Of a stretch of 64,000 bases of DNA, positions 1 through 8,082 are shown piece by piece. Source of the DNA: Pelagibacteraceae bacterium AG-349-O05 (GTDB lineage: Bacteria > Pseudomonadota > Alphaproteobacteria > Pelagibacterales > Pelagibacteraceae); assembly GCA_003281005.1 (NCBI GenBank), contig QCDE01000002.1, positions 1-64,000 of the forward strand, written 5' to 3'. Both the position numbers and the translations under genes were made by a program. The notes under the pieces are model-generated. The model was not told the DNA's origin, did no database searches, and saw only the letters and a program-made list of their open reading frames with translations. How positions within the stretch are numbered: the stretch's first letter is position 1; every line of letters begins with the position of its first letter.

Positions 1-2
1 AT

Positions 3-752
3 CAAGAAATACCACCTAACACGATTATTGAATTTGCAAGAATCTATGGATTTCAAGTAGATTTTCAAAGAGATATTAGAAAAGAGGATAAATTTCAAAT
101 TATGTATGAAATATTTTTAAATGAAAAAAAAGAAATTATAGAAACAGGTGAAATTCTTTATGCAAATTTAAAACTCAGTGGACAAGATAATAGTTTATAT
201 TATTTTGATAAAGAGGGAAGTGAAGGTCATTATGATAGAAATGGCAAAAGTGTTAAAAAAGCATTAATGAAAACACCTATTAATGGTGCAAGATTATCGT
301 CACCTTTTGGAATGAGAAAACATCCAATTGATGGTTTCAATAAGATGCATAAAGGTACAGACTTCGCTGCACCAATGGGTACACCAATAATGGCATCAGG
401 TGATGGAGTTATTAAAAAAGCAGGATGGTGTGGAGGTGGTGGAAATTGTGTAAAAATTAGACATAACTCAACTTACGAAACTGTATACGCACACATGTCA
501 AAATTTGCACGAGGAATTAAATCTGGTGTTAGAGTAAAACAAGGACAAACTATTGGCTATGTTGGGTCAACTGGAAAATCTACCGGACCACATTTGCACT
601 ATGAAGTAATTGTTAATGGAAAAAAAGTGAATTCCCAAAGATTAAAACTACCTTCTGGTAAAATTTTAAAAGGTAAAGAAAGAAAAACTTTTGAAACAAT
701 TAAAATTAAATTTGACGTACTGAAAGCAGAAAAAATTATTGGATTGAATTAA
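3..752 (+). CDS. M23 family metallopeptidase (3' part, start outside window)
   Basis: The reading frame is open from the first bases of the window, so the true start lies upstream and only about 249 codons are visible. The C-terminal half is a LytM/M23 peptidase domain: a zinc-ligand H-x3-D motif (HKGTD, codon for H near 348), a second AHM histidine and the HLH motif in GPHLHYEV. These are the residues that bind zinc and cleave peptide cross-links in peptidoglycan. The part before it looks like the end of an opacity- or LysM-type N-terminal region, but too little is visible to say. It probably acts in the periplasm on cell-wall remodelling. It ends 11 bases from the convergent DUF4167 gene. 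Family certain; exact substrate and partner unknown. Confidence 0.9.
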   Translation, partial: QEIPPNTIIEFARIYGFQVDFQRDIRKEDKFQIMYEIFLNEKKEIIETGEILYANLKLSGQDNSLYYFDKEGSEGHYDRNGKSVKKALMKTPINGARLSSPFGMRKHPIDGFNKMHKGTDFAAPMGTPIMASGDGVIKKAGWCGGGGNCVKIRHNSTYETVYAHMSKFARGIKSGVRVKQGQTIGYVGSTGKSTGPHLHYEVIVNGKKVNSQRLKLPSGKILKGKERKTFETIKIKFDVLKAEKIIGLN

Positions 753-763
753 AATATTTATAC

Positions 764-1204
764 TCAGGATTTTAAACTTTTATCAATTTTAGAATCTTCA
801 CTTACAGAATGATCTGTTGATTCTTTCCCGGACTTTTCATCAATATTTCCAATTGAAATTTCCTGAACTTCATTATTTTGCTCAGATTTACCCTCTGAAA
901 ATTTCTCTTTTCTAAAAGCTTCTTTCTCATTTAAAATTCTCATAAAATGATCAGCATGTTGTAAATAATTCTCTGATAAAATTTTATCACCATTAGATAA
1001 AGCCTCTCTTGCTAAATCATTATATTTTTCAATTAATTTTGGAGCATTATGATTGTTTCTGCCAGGTGATTTTCTTTTAAAATTTTCACTATTTGAATAA
1101 TTAGAACTAAATTTTTGTCTTTCTCCATTTGACTTAAAATTTCTATCATTTCTTCTAAAATTATTCCTTCGATTATTACTACTGTTGTTCCTAAATGTTA
1201 CCAT
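764..1204 (-). CDS. DUF4167 domain protein
   Basis: A 146-residue protein with a strongly basic, Arg/Asn/Ser-rich N-terminal third (many RNN and NRR steps) and a central segment of the form NDLAREAL-x-NGDKILSENYLQHADHF, which I recognise as the alphaproteobacterial DUF4167 domain. The C-terminal third is acidic and probably disordered. No enzyme motifs are visible; the basic N-terminus suggests nucleic-acid or ribosome contact, which is inference. It sits directly downstream of prmC and prfA on the same strand (12-base gap), the usual neighbourhood of this family in alphaproteobacteria, which hints at a role linked to translation. Confidence 0.85.
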   Translation of the reverse strand: MVTFRNNSSNNRRNNFRRNDRNFKSNGERQKFSSNYSNSENFKRKSPGRNNHNAPKLIEKYNDLAREALSNGDKILSENYLQHADHFMRILNEKEAFRKEKFSEGKSEQNNEVQEISIGNIDEKSGKESTDHSVSEDSKIDKSLKS

Positions 1205-1216
1205 AACTTTAATTGA

Positions 1217-2059
1217 TCATATTTTTGTACAAACTATACATCTATCATTTCTTGCAAGATCTTTTTGAGTATTATTTATATAAAAACCTTCTTTTTTTAA
1301 TAAATTAATTACTTTATTTTTTTGATCAAATCCGATCTCTAAAATAAATTTCCCATTTCTTTTTATCAGTACAGAGGATTTTTTAATTACTTTTCTGATT
1401 TCTGATAAGCCATCTAATCCACCATCCAGCGCTAGTTTTGGTTCAAATTTAGCAACATCTCTCTCCAAATATTTTAATTTAGATTTTTTAATATAAGGAG
1501 GATTAGAAACAATTAAATCATATTTACCTAAATTGAATTTGTCAACATCTGTTTTGTATAATCTTAGTTTTGAACTAACTTTTAGGTTGACCGCATTGAT
1601 TTTGCATATATTTAAACATTTTTTACTTATATCTATTCCTGTTCCATAAAAATTTTCTCTTTCTTTTAAAATTGATAATATAATACATCCTGAACCAACT
1701 CCTATCTCTAGAATGTGCATTTTATTTTTTTGCTTTGTTAAATTTAACACATTTTCAACAACTAACTCTGTATCGGGTCGTGGTATCAATATATCATTTG
1801 TTATAAAAAATTCTGAATTCCAAAAAAACTTTTTATTAGTCAAATATGAAACAGGATTTCCTACAGACCTTAGTTGAATTAATTTATAGAATTTTTTCAA
1901 TTCTTTTTTGTTAATAGAATTGGTATAATTTAATAAAATATATTTTCTATCTTTATTAATTGTTTTAGCCATTAAAATTTCAGAGTCTAATTGTGCGTTA
2001 GGAATTAAATTATTCCTTAAAATTTTTGAACCATTGTTTATTGCTAAATTAATATTCAT
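1217..2059 (-). CDS. prmC: peptide chain release factor glutamine methyltransferase PrmC
   Basis: PrmC (HemK) methylates the glutamine of the GGQ motif of release factors RF1 and RF2 using S-adenosylmethionine. The 280-residue protein has the helical N-terminal substrate-binding domain, the SAM-binding motif EIGVGSG near residues 118-124 and the family's catalytic NPPY motif near 186-189. It is three bases downstream of prfA, the gene for its substrate, so the pair is certainly co-transcribed. Length is normal for the family. Cytoplasmic. Confidence 0.95.
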   Translation of the reverse strand: MNINLAINNGSKILRNNLIPNAQLDSEILMAKTINKDRKYILLNYTNSINKKELKKFYKLIQLRSVGNPVSYLTNKKFFWNSEFFITNDILIPRPDTELVVENVLNLTKQKNKMHILEIGVGSGCIILSILKERENFYGTGIDISKKCLNICKINAVNLKVSSKLRLYKTDVDKFNLGKYDLIVSNPPYIKKSKLKYLERDVAKFEPKLALDGGLDGLSEIRKVIKKSSVLIKRNGKFILEIGFDQKNKVINLLKKEGFYINNTQKDLARNDRCIVCTKI

Positions 2060-2062
2060 ATA

Positions 2063-3136
2063 TTATTTTAAGTTTTCAAGACTTTCTTCTTGCGCCTGTA
2101 ATGTTAAAGACTCAATCATTTCATCAAATGCCTCTCCTTCTAGGAATTCATCTAATTTATGAAGTGTTAAATTTATTCTATGATCTGTAACTCTTCCCTG
2201 TGGAAAATTGTAAGTTCTTATTCTTTCTGACCTATCTCCAGTACCAATTTTTGTCTTACGATCTTTAGATCTTTCTTGGTCTATCCTAGATCTTTCTAAC
2301 TCATAAAGTCTTGCTCTCAAAATTTTCATACCTTTAGCTTTATTTTTATGTTGTGATTTTTCATCTTGTTGAGATACTGATAAACCTGTTGGTATATGTG
2401 TAATTCTTACAGCACTATCTGTTGTATTTACAGATTGTCCTCCTGGACCACCAGCTCTAAATACATCTATTCTTAAATCAGAGTCATTTATTTTTAAATC
2501 TACCTCTTCTACTTCTGGCAAAACAGCTACCGTCGCTGCTGATGTGTGAACTCTTCCTTGTGTTTCGGTATCTGGAACTCTTTGTACTCTATGAACTCCA
2601 CTTTCATATTTTAGTGTTGAATAAATATTTGTACCTTTGATTGAAGCTATAACTTCTTTTAAACCTCCAGCATCACTTCGTGAAATTGAAATTAATTCTA
2701 AAGACCATTTCTTTTTATGACTTACTTTTTCATACATTTTAAACAAATCTGATGCAAATAAACTTGCCTCCAATCCACCTGTACCTGCTCTTATCTCAAT
2801 AATCGCATTTTTTTTATCTGCCTCATCTTTTGGTAATAAAAATAATTTTAATATTTTTTCATTGGTTTCATATTGTGTTTTCAATTCTGTCAATTCAATC
2901 TCAGCCATTTTTTTAAGCTCTTCATCTGTTGATTGATCCTCTAAGAATTTTTCTAAATCTTTTTTATCGTTCTCAAATGATATGTATTTTTTTGCAATGT
3001 CTATAATCTCGTTAATATCAGAATATTCTTTAGACTTTTCTGCAAATAATTTTTTGTCAATATCACTCGTAGAAAGCTCTTTTTCTAAGTTTGAATGTTT
3101 TGCAATTAACTCCTCAACTGTTTTTGTTGGAATCAT
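2063..3136 (-). CDS. prfA: peptide chain release factor 1
   Basis: RF1 reads UAA and UAG stop codons in the ribosomal A site and triggers peptidyl-tRNA hydrolysis. The 357-residue protein has the N-terminal helical domain, the [18 protein letters not shown] segment typical of class I release factors and the catalytic GGQ motif in [11 protein letters not shown] around residue 230. The gene lies between ispG and prmC with gaps of 3-4 bases, so the run ispG-prfA-prmC-DUF4167 is one operon. Nothing unusual in the motifs seen. Confidence 0.97.
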   Translation of the reverse strand: MIPTKTVEELIAKHSNLEKELSTSDIDKKLFAEKSKEYSDINEIIDIAKKYISFENDKKDLEKFLEDQSTDEELKKMAEIELTELKTQYETNEKILKLFLLPKDEADKKNAIIEIRAGTGGLEASLFASDLFKMYEKVSHKKKWSLELISISRSDAGGLKEVIASIKGTNIYSTLKYESGVHRVQRVPDTETQGRVHTSAATVAVLPEVEEVDLKINDSDLRIDVFRAGGPGGQSVNTTDSAVRITHIPTGLSVSQQDEKSQHKNKAKGMKILRARLYELERSRIDQERSKDRKTKIGTGDRSERIRTYNFPQGRVTDHRINLTLHKLDEFLEGEAFDEMIESLTLQAQEESLENLK

Positions 3137-3140
3137 TATT

Positions 3141-4238
3141 TTAATTTTTTTCTAATTCTTTGGCTTTTTTTTCAACTTCTGAAACTACTTTTTTTATAAT
3201 ATCGGCTGTTAAAACTTTCTCACTCTGAACACCTGACAAATAAAGCATATTATTTCCTTTTCCACCACCAGTTATGCCAATGTCAGTCAAAGCAGCTTCG
3301 CCTGGACCATTTACAACACAGCCTATAATAGACAGTGTTATTGGGGTTTTTATATGGGATAATTTTTCCTCTAGTATTTTTACTGTATCAATTACTTGGA
3401 AAGCTTGCCTTGCACATGATGGGCAAGATATAATTTTTACTCCTCTGTTTCTTAATCCCAACGACTTTAAAATTTCATTTCCAATTTTAACTTCTTTTAC
3501 AGGATCATCAGATAAAGATACCCTTATGGTATCACCAATACCATCCAAGAGTAGTGATCCAAGACCTATAGCAGACTTAACACTTCCTGCAACAAAACCT
3601 CCTGCTTCTGTTATTCCTAAATGTAATGGGTAATTCATGACCTTAGAGAGTTGTCTGTAAGCTGCAATTGACAAAAATACATCTGAAGATTTAACACTTA
3701 CTTTAAAATTAAAAAAATCTTCATCCTCTAAAATTTTTATATTTCTCAAAGCACTTTCTACTAATGCTTCTGGACATGGTTCTTTATATTTTTCAAGAAT
3801 ATCTCTTTCTAAAGATCCAGCATTAACGCCTATTCTAATTGAACAATCATTATCTTTTGCAGCTTTTAAAACATCATGAATTTTTTTTTTATCTCCAATA
3901 TTTCCTGGATTTATTCTTAAACACTTTGCGCCATTCTCTGAAGCTTCAATAGCTCTTTTATAATGAAAATGAATATCAGCGATTACAGGGATTTGAACAT
4001 TTTTAGTGATTTCTTTCAAAGCTTTTGACGAGTCTTCATCTGGACAAGACACTCTTACAATATCAGCACCTTGTTCATGAATTTCTTGAATTTGTTTTAT
4101 TGTAGCTGACACATCAGTTGTCAATGTATTGGTCATAGATTGAACTGAAATTGGATTATCTCCTCCAATTTTTACATCTCCTACATTAATTACTTTAGTT
4201 TTTTTTCTATCAATATTTCTAAAAGGCCTAAGGCTCAT
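3141..4238 (-). CDS. ispG: 4-hydroxy-3-methylbut-2-enyl diphosphate synthase IspG (GcpE)
   Basis: IspG is the iron-sulfur enzyme of the MEP pathway that reduces methylerythritol cyclodiphosphate to HMBPP, a precursor of ubiquinone and other isoprenoids. The 365-residue protein shows the TIM-barrel N-terminus beginning near [17 protein letters not shown] and the C-terminal [4Fe-4S] cysteines in SCPSCARQ and in [10 protein letters not shown]. Length fits the bacterial form. It is four bases downstream of lysC and four upstream of prfA in one co-directional run. The plus-strand open frame across 3274-3633 is a shadow of this gene. Confidence 0.96.
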   Translation of the reverse strand: MSLRPFRNIDRKKTKVINVGDVKIGGDNPISVQSMTNTLTTDVSATIKQIQEIHEQGADIVRVSCPDEDSSKALKEITKNVQIPVIADIHFHYKRAIEASENGAKCLRINPGNIGDKKKIHDVLKAAKDNDCSIRIGVNAGSLERDILEKYKEPCPEALVESALRNIKILEDEDFFNFKVSVKSSDVFLSIAAYRQLSKVMNYPLHLGITEAGGFVAGSVKSAIGLGSLLLDGIGDTIRVSLSDDPVKEVKIGNEILKSLGLRNRGVKIISCPSCARQAFQVIDTVKILEEKLSHIKTPITLSIIGCVVNGPGEAALTDIGITGGGKGNNMLYLSGVQSEKVLTADIIKKVVSEVEKKAKELEKN

Positions 4239-4242
4239 AAAA

Positions 4243-5454
4243 TTAGTCTAGTTTAAATTCTTTGTGTAAGACCGCTATAGCTTTTTTAACACTCTGAGAG
4301 GAAATAAGTACTGAAATTTTTATTTCAGAAGTAGATATTACAAGAATATTAATTTTTTTCGAGGCTAATGCTTGAAACATCCTATAAGTTATTCCAGGTG
4401 TAGTTATCATTCCCACTCCAATAATAGAAACTTTTGATAAATCTTTATCAAAAGACAATTTTTTATATGATATTGACTTATTTCTTTTTATTAATCTCTC
4501 AGTTTTTTTCAAATCCTCAGACTTAATTGTAAATGTTAAATCTGTTTCTTTTCCATTTTGAGAGATATTTTGAACAACCATATCAACATTAATTAAATTC
4601 TTAGATAGTGGTCTAAAAATTGATGCTGCTACTCCAGGTTTATCTTTAACACCTACAATCGTGATTTTAGCATCATTTTTTGTCGAAGAAATTCCAGTTA
4701 TAATTTGATTACTAAAAGCCTTTTTTGAACCTGTTATTAAAGTTCCACTTTTTGAAACAAAAGAGGATTTAACTTTGATATCAATTTTATTTAACTTTGC
4801 ATCCTGTACCGAAGTAGGTTGCATTACTTTTGACCCAAGGGATGCCATTTCCAACATCTCGTCATAAAAAATTTTTTTAATTTTTTTTGCTTTTTTATAT
4901 TGCCTTGGATCCGTAGTATAGACTCCATCTACATCAGTATAAATAATACATTCATCTGCTTTAATAAATTTTGCAAGCATAATTGCTGTTGCATCAGATC
5001 CACTTCTTCCTATAGTGGTAATTCTAAAATCATTACTAATACCTTGAAAACCAGTGATTATGGGTATACCGCCTGACTTAATATATTTATTCAGTTCTTT
5101 AATACCTACTGAACTAATCCTTGCACCTGAATGAGGACCATCTGTTAAAATTGGTAATTGCCATGATGTCCAAGATCTAGATTTAAACCCATTATGTTTT
5201 AGTCTACCAGCAATAAGCGCGCATGAAACTTGTTCTCCAGTGGAAACAAGTGCATCATATTCTGCTCTATCAAAATTGCTACTTATCAGTTTAGATTTAT
5301 TAACCAACTCATTTGTCACACCACTCATTGCTGATGAAACAACTACTACTTTGTTTTTTTTCTTTTTGTAAAAAGCAATAATTTTGCATATCTTTTTAAT
5401 TCTATCTATAGTTCCTACAGATGTTCCGCCAAATTTTAATACGATACTTTTCAT
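4243..5454 (-). CDS. lysC: aspartate kinase
   Basis: Phosphorylates aspartate, the first step towards lysine, methionine and threonine. The protein starts with the kinase signature KFGGTSVG and carries the amino-acid-kinase core up to about residue 240, followed by two ACT regulatory domains (around 265-330 and 340-400) that usually bind lysine or threonine for feedback control. Length 403 is standard. It is the first gene of the minus-strand run lysC-ispG-prfA-prmC-DUF4167 and is divergent from ubiG across a 75-base AT-rich gap that must hold both promoters. dapD and dapE of the same pathway lie further along in this window. Confidence 0.95.
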   Translation of the reverse strand: MKSIVLKFGGTSVGTIDRIKKICKIIAFYKKKKNKVVVVSSAMSGVTNELVNKSKLISSNFDRAEYDALVSTGEQVSCALIAGRLKHNGFKSRSWTSWQLPILTDGPHSGARISSVGIKELNKYIKSGGIPIITGFQGISNDFRITTIGRSGSDATAIMLAKFIKADECIIYTDVDGVYTTDPRQYKKAKKIKKIFYDEMLEMASLGSKVMQPTSVQDAKLNKIDIKVKSSFVSKSGTLITGSKKAFSNQIITGISSTKNDAKITIVGVKDKPGVAASIFRPLSKNLINVDMVVQNISQNGKETDLTFTIKSEDLKKTERLIKRNKSISYKKLSFDKDLSKVSIIGVGMITTPGITYRMFQALASKKINILVISTSEIKISVLISSQSVKKAIAVLHKEFKLD

Positions 5455-5529
5455 GCTAACTTTAATAATTAATATTTAATAAATAATGGATAAAATACAT
5501 CTTAATTATTATGTCAACTATTTATCTGA

Positions 5530-6252
5530 ATGACTAGTGTAAATAAAAAAGAAATAGATAAATTTTCTAAAATGGCCGATGAATGGTGGGATCCAGAGGG
5601 TAAGTTCAAACCACTTCATAAATTTAATCCAACAAGAATAAAATATATTAAGGAAAATATTATTAATAATTTCAAATTAAAAAATAAATTCAAACCTTTA
5701 TCAGGAGTAAAAATTTTAGATATTGGATGTGGTGGAGGATTGTTATCTGAACCAATGTCAAGAATGGGTGCTAATGTAACAGGTATTGATGCATCTGATA
5801 AAAATATAAAAATTGCTAAACTTCATTCAAAAAAAAATAAACTAAAAATTAATTATTTATGTTCGTCACCAGAAAAACTTAAAATTACAAAAAAATTTGA
5901 TGTTATTTTAAATATGGAAATTGTTGAACATGTGGAGGATATAGATTTTTTTTTAAAGTCTTGCTCAAAACTTTTAAAAAAAAATGGACTAATGTTTGTT
6001 GCAACAATAAATAAAACTTTAAAATCTTATATTTTTGCGATTGTTGGAGCAGAGTATGTTTTGAGATGGCTTCCAATTGGAACACATGAATGGGAAAAAT
6101 TTGTTAAACCTGAGGATCTTAAAAAAATTTTAATAAAATACGACTTATCACTCAGTAAATTAGACGGTATGAATTTTAATATTGTTAAGGATGAATGGAA
6201 TATTTCTAGAGATTTATCTGTAAACTATATAGGAAAGTTTATTAAAAACTAA
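5530..6252 (+). CDS. ubiG: bifunctional 3-demethylubiquinone / 2-polyprenyl-6-hydroxyphenol O-methyltransferase UbiG
   Basis: UbiG carries out both O-methylations of ubiquinone synthesis. The 240-residue protein has the family's N-terminal segment (KFSKMADEWWDPEGKFKPLH) and the SAM-binding loop ILDIGCGGGLLSEP near residues 64-77, followed by GIDAS. The gene is the only plus-strand gene between lysC and DUF1178; its last four bases overlap the convergent DUF1178 gene end. Cytoplasmic, membrane-associated by family knowledge. Confidence 0.95.
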   Translation: MTSVNKKEIDKFSKMADEWWDPEGKFKPLHKFNPTRIKYIKENIINNFKLKNKFKPLSGVKILDIGCGGGLLSEPMSRMGANVTGIDASDKNIKIAKLHSKKNKLKINYLCSSPEKLKITKKFDVILNMEIVEHVEDIDFFLKSCSKLLKKNGLMFVATINKTLKSYIFAIVGAEYVLRWLPIGTHEWEKFVKPEDLKKILIKYDLSLSKLDGMNFNIVKDEWNISRDLSVNYIGKFIKN

Positions 6253-6677
6253 TTTTCTTTTTCATCTATCCAAGGTATCATCTGAGCATCTATACCTTCC
6301 TCTTTTAATTCTTTTAAATCTTCCTTTGATGCGCTTCCATAAATACCTTTGGATTTTTTTTTACCATTATAATGAATTGATCTAGCCTCATATGCAAAAT
6401 TGTCACCAACATATTTGAAATTATCTTTAATAAATTTTTGATAATCTTTTATAGTTTTTTTTACTTTATTATATTTTTCTAAATCTATTTTTTTATCTGT
6501 TTTTGAATTACTATTAATTAATTGAGGAGCCATTATAGCTTTCCCAACTTTGTATGAGTTGCAATTATGGCAATTCAAAAGTTTTTTCTTTTTTAATCTT
6601 TCATATTCGTTTGAAGATGAAAACCAACTATCAAACTTTAAATCACAGTTTTTACAGATGAGTTTATATTTAATCAT
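6249..6677 (-). CDS. DUF1178 family protein
   Basis: A 142-residue protein that begins with a putative zinc ribbon: CKNCDLKFDSWF at the N-terminus and CHNCNSYKVGKAIMAPQL about 25 residues later, giving two CxxC knuckles. This layout and the motif SKEDLKELKEEGI at the C-terminus match the DUF1178 family, which is common in alphaproteobacteria and has no established function to my knowledge. Co-directional with argJ, 38 bases downstream of its start region. Convergent with ubiG, with a four-base overlap of the coding ends. Confidence 0.85.
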   Translation of the reverse strand: MIKYKLICKNCDLKFDSWFSSSNEYERLKKKKLLNCHNCNSYKVGKAIMAPQLINSNSKTDKKIDLEKYNKVKKTIKDYQKFIKDNFKYVGDNFAYEARSIHYNGKKKSKGIYGSASKEDLKELKEEGIDAQMIPWIDEKEN

Positions 6678-6715
6678 AATTCCTAAATAATTATACTTTT
6701 TAATTTTTCAACAAG

Positions 6716-8017
6716 TTAACTTCTATAATCTGCATTAATTTCAATATATTTTTTTGTTAAATCCATCGTATAAGCTGTGAAGTTTTTCTTTCCCGTAAAA
6801 GTTTCAATATTAATTTCTATATTTTCTTTTTTCATATAATTTGCTGTTTGTTTTTCATCATAACTTTGATTTAATTTTCCACCTTCAACAATTATTAAAT
6901 CTCCAAACTTAATTGTTAATTTATTTAGATTAATTTTAGGTCCTGCTTTACCAATTGCCATTATTACTCGTCCCCAATTTGGGTCTTCTCCGGCAATTGC
7001 AGTTTTTACTAATGGAGAATTTGCAACTGAAAACGCAATTTTTTTTGCATCTATCTCATTTTTACACTTACTAACATTTATTGAAATAAATTTTGATGCT
7101 CCTTCACCATCTGAAACAACTCTTTTAGCTAGGTTTAAAAGAACATTATTTAGAGCTTTGTCAAAATTTTTAATTTTATTTTCATTTATACTTTTCACTT
7201 GGTAATTTTTTACTTCATTAGTTGCAAAAATAGTTGCCATGTCGTTGGTACTAGTATCACCGTCACAAGAAATAGCGTTAAATGTATTAGTTATATTTTT
7301 TTTTAATAACTTTCCTAAAATATCATTAGATAAGGTTGCGTCAGTAAATATATATGCAAGAGTTGTAGCCATATTTGGATATATCATTCCTGATCCTTTG
7401 GCTATTCCATATATTTTTACTTTTTCACTTCCAATATTACATTCCTCCATAGCTAATTTTGGCTTTGTATCCGTGGTCATGATTGCAAGTGCTGCCTTCA
7501 TCCAAATAAATTTATTTTGGGTGTAACGTATTTTATTTATTAAATTTGGAATATTTTTAGAAATTTTTTCATATGGAAAGATTTCTCCTATAGTGCCGGT
7601 ACAACCAAAAATTATATTTTTTATTGAAATTTTCTTAGGATTATCCTCATCCTCCTCTTGTTTTTTATTTAATTGTTTTGCTGTTAAATCTGCTATTTTT
7701 TTTAAACTTTCATAACCTTGCCTTCCTGTGAAAGCATTTGCATTTCTTGTATTTATAATAAGGGAATATATTTTTTTTGGTCTTTGATTAATATTCCATT
7801 TTATATTTTCAGATAGTATTTTTGACTGAGTATAAACAGAAGCGTAATTCGCACCTTCTCTGAAATAGAACATTGTTAAATCATCTCTGATATCTTTATA
7901 TAAATTTGCAGAAACAACTGAAATTGAAAGACCATCTAAATGATCAAGGTCTTGAAAATCAATCATTTTAGTATTTTTTGATTGAGATGATAAAAAATTT
8001 GTTAAATTAATTCCCAT
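6716..8017 (-). CDS. argJ: bifunctional glutamate N-acetyltransferase / amino-acid acetyltransferase ArgJ
   Basis: ArgJ recycles the acetyl group between acetylornithine and glutamate in arginine synthesis. The 433-residue precursor is self-cleaved into alpha and beta chains at the threonine after MA in the sequence KGSGMIYPNMATT; here T218 is the expected nucleophile, followed by a second Thr where many homologues have Met. The RNANAFTGRQG motif near residue 91 is also present. Divergent from secA with 65 bases between the start codons; that gap contains an 11-base inverted repeat. argF, argD and argB occur elsewhere in the window, so arginine genes are dispersed. Confidence 0.95.
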   Translation of the reverse strand: MGINLTNFLSSQSKNTKMIDFQDLDHLDGLSISVVSANLYKDIRDDLTMFYFREGANYASVYTQSKILSENIKWNINQRPKKIYSLIINTRNANAFTGRQGYESLKKIADLTAKQLNKKQEEDEDNPKKISIKNIIFGCTGTIGEIFPYEKISKNIPNLINKIRYTQNKFIWMKAALAIMTTDTKPKLAMEECNIGSEKVKIYGIAKGSGMIYPNMATTLAYIFTDATLSNDILGKLLKKNITNTFNAISCDGDTSTNDMATIFATNEVKNYQVKSINENKIKNFDKALNNVLLNLAKRVVSDGEGASKFISINVSKCKNEIDAKKIAFSVANSPLVKTAIAGEDPNWGRVIMAIGKAGPKINLNKLTIKFGDLIIVEGGKLNQSYDEKQTANYMKKENIEINIETFTGKKNFTAYTMDLTKKYIEINADYRS

Positions 8018-8058
8018 ATTGTTTAAATTATTTATTTAATACATATATTAAACAATAT
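8016..8058. promoter_or_regulatory. 11-bp inverted repeat in the argJ/secA divergent promoter gap
   Basis: ATATTGTTTAA at 8016-8026 is an exact reverse complement of TTAAACAATAT at 8048-8058, separated by 21 bases. Each arm contains TTGTTT, which could serve as a -35 box for the promoter reading across the gap (for secA, TTGTTT at 8019-8024 and TATATT at 8044-8049, 19-base spacer). The repeat may thus be two mirrored promoter elements or an operator. The left arm touches the argJ start codon. In DNA this AT-rich such repeats also arise by chance. Confidence 0.35.
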
Positions 8059-8082
8059 AAGTAAAGAATAAATCAAATAGTC

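Noticed and set aside
3274..3633. Plus-strand open frame of 119 codons inside ispG
   Set aside because: It lies wholly antisense to the conserved iron-sulfur domain of ispG and has no recognisable domain.
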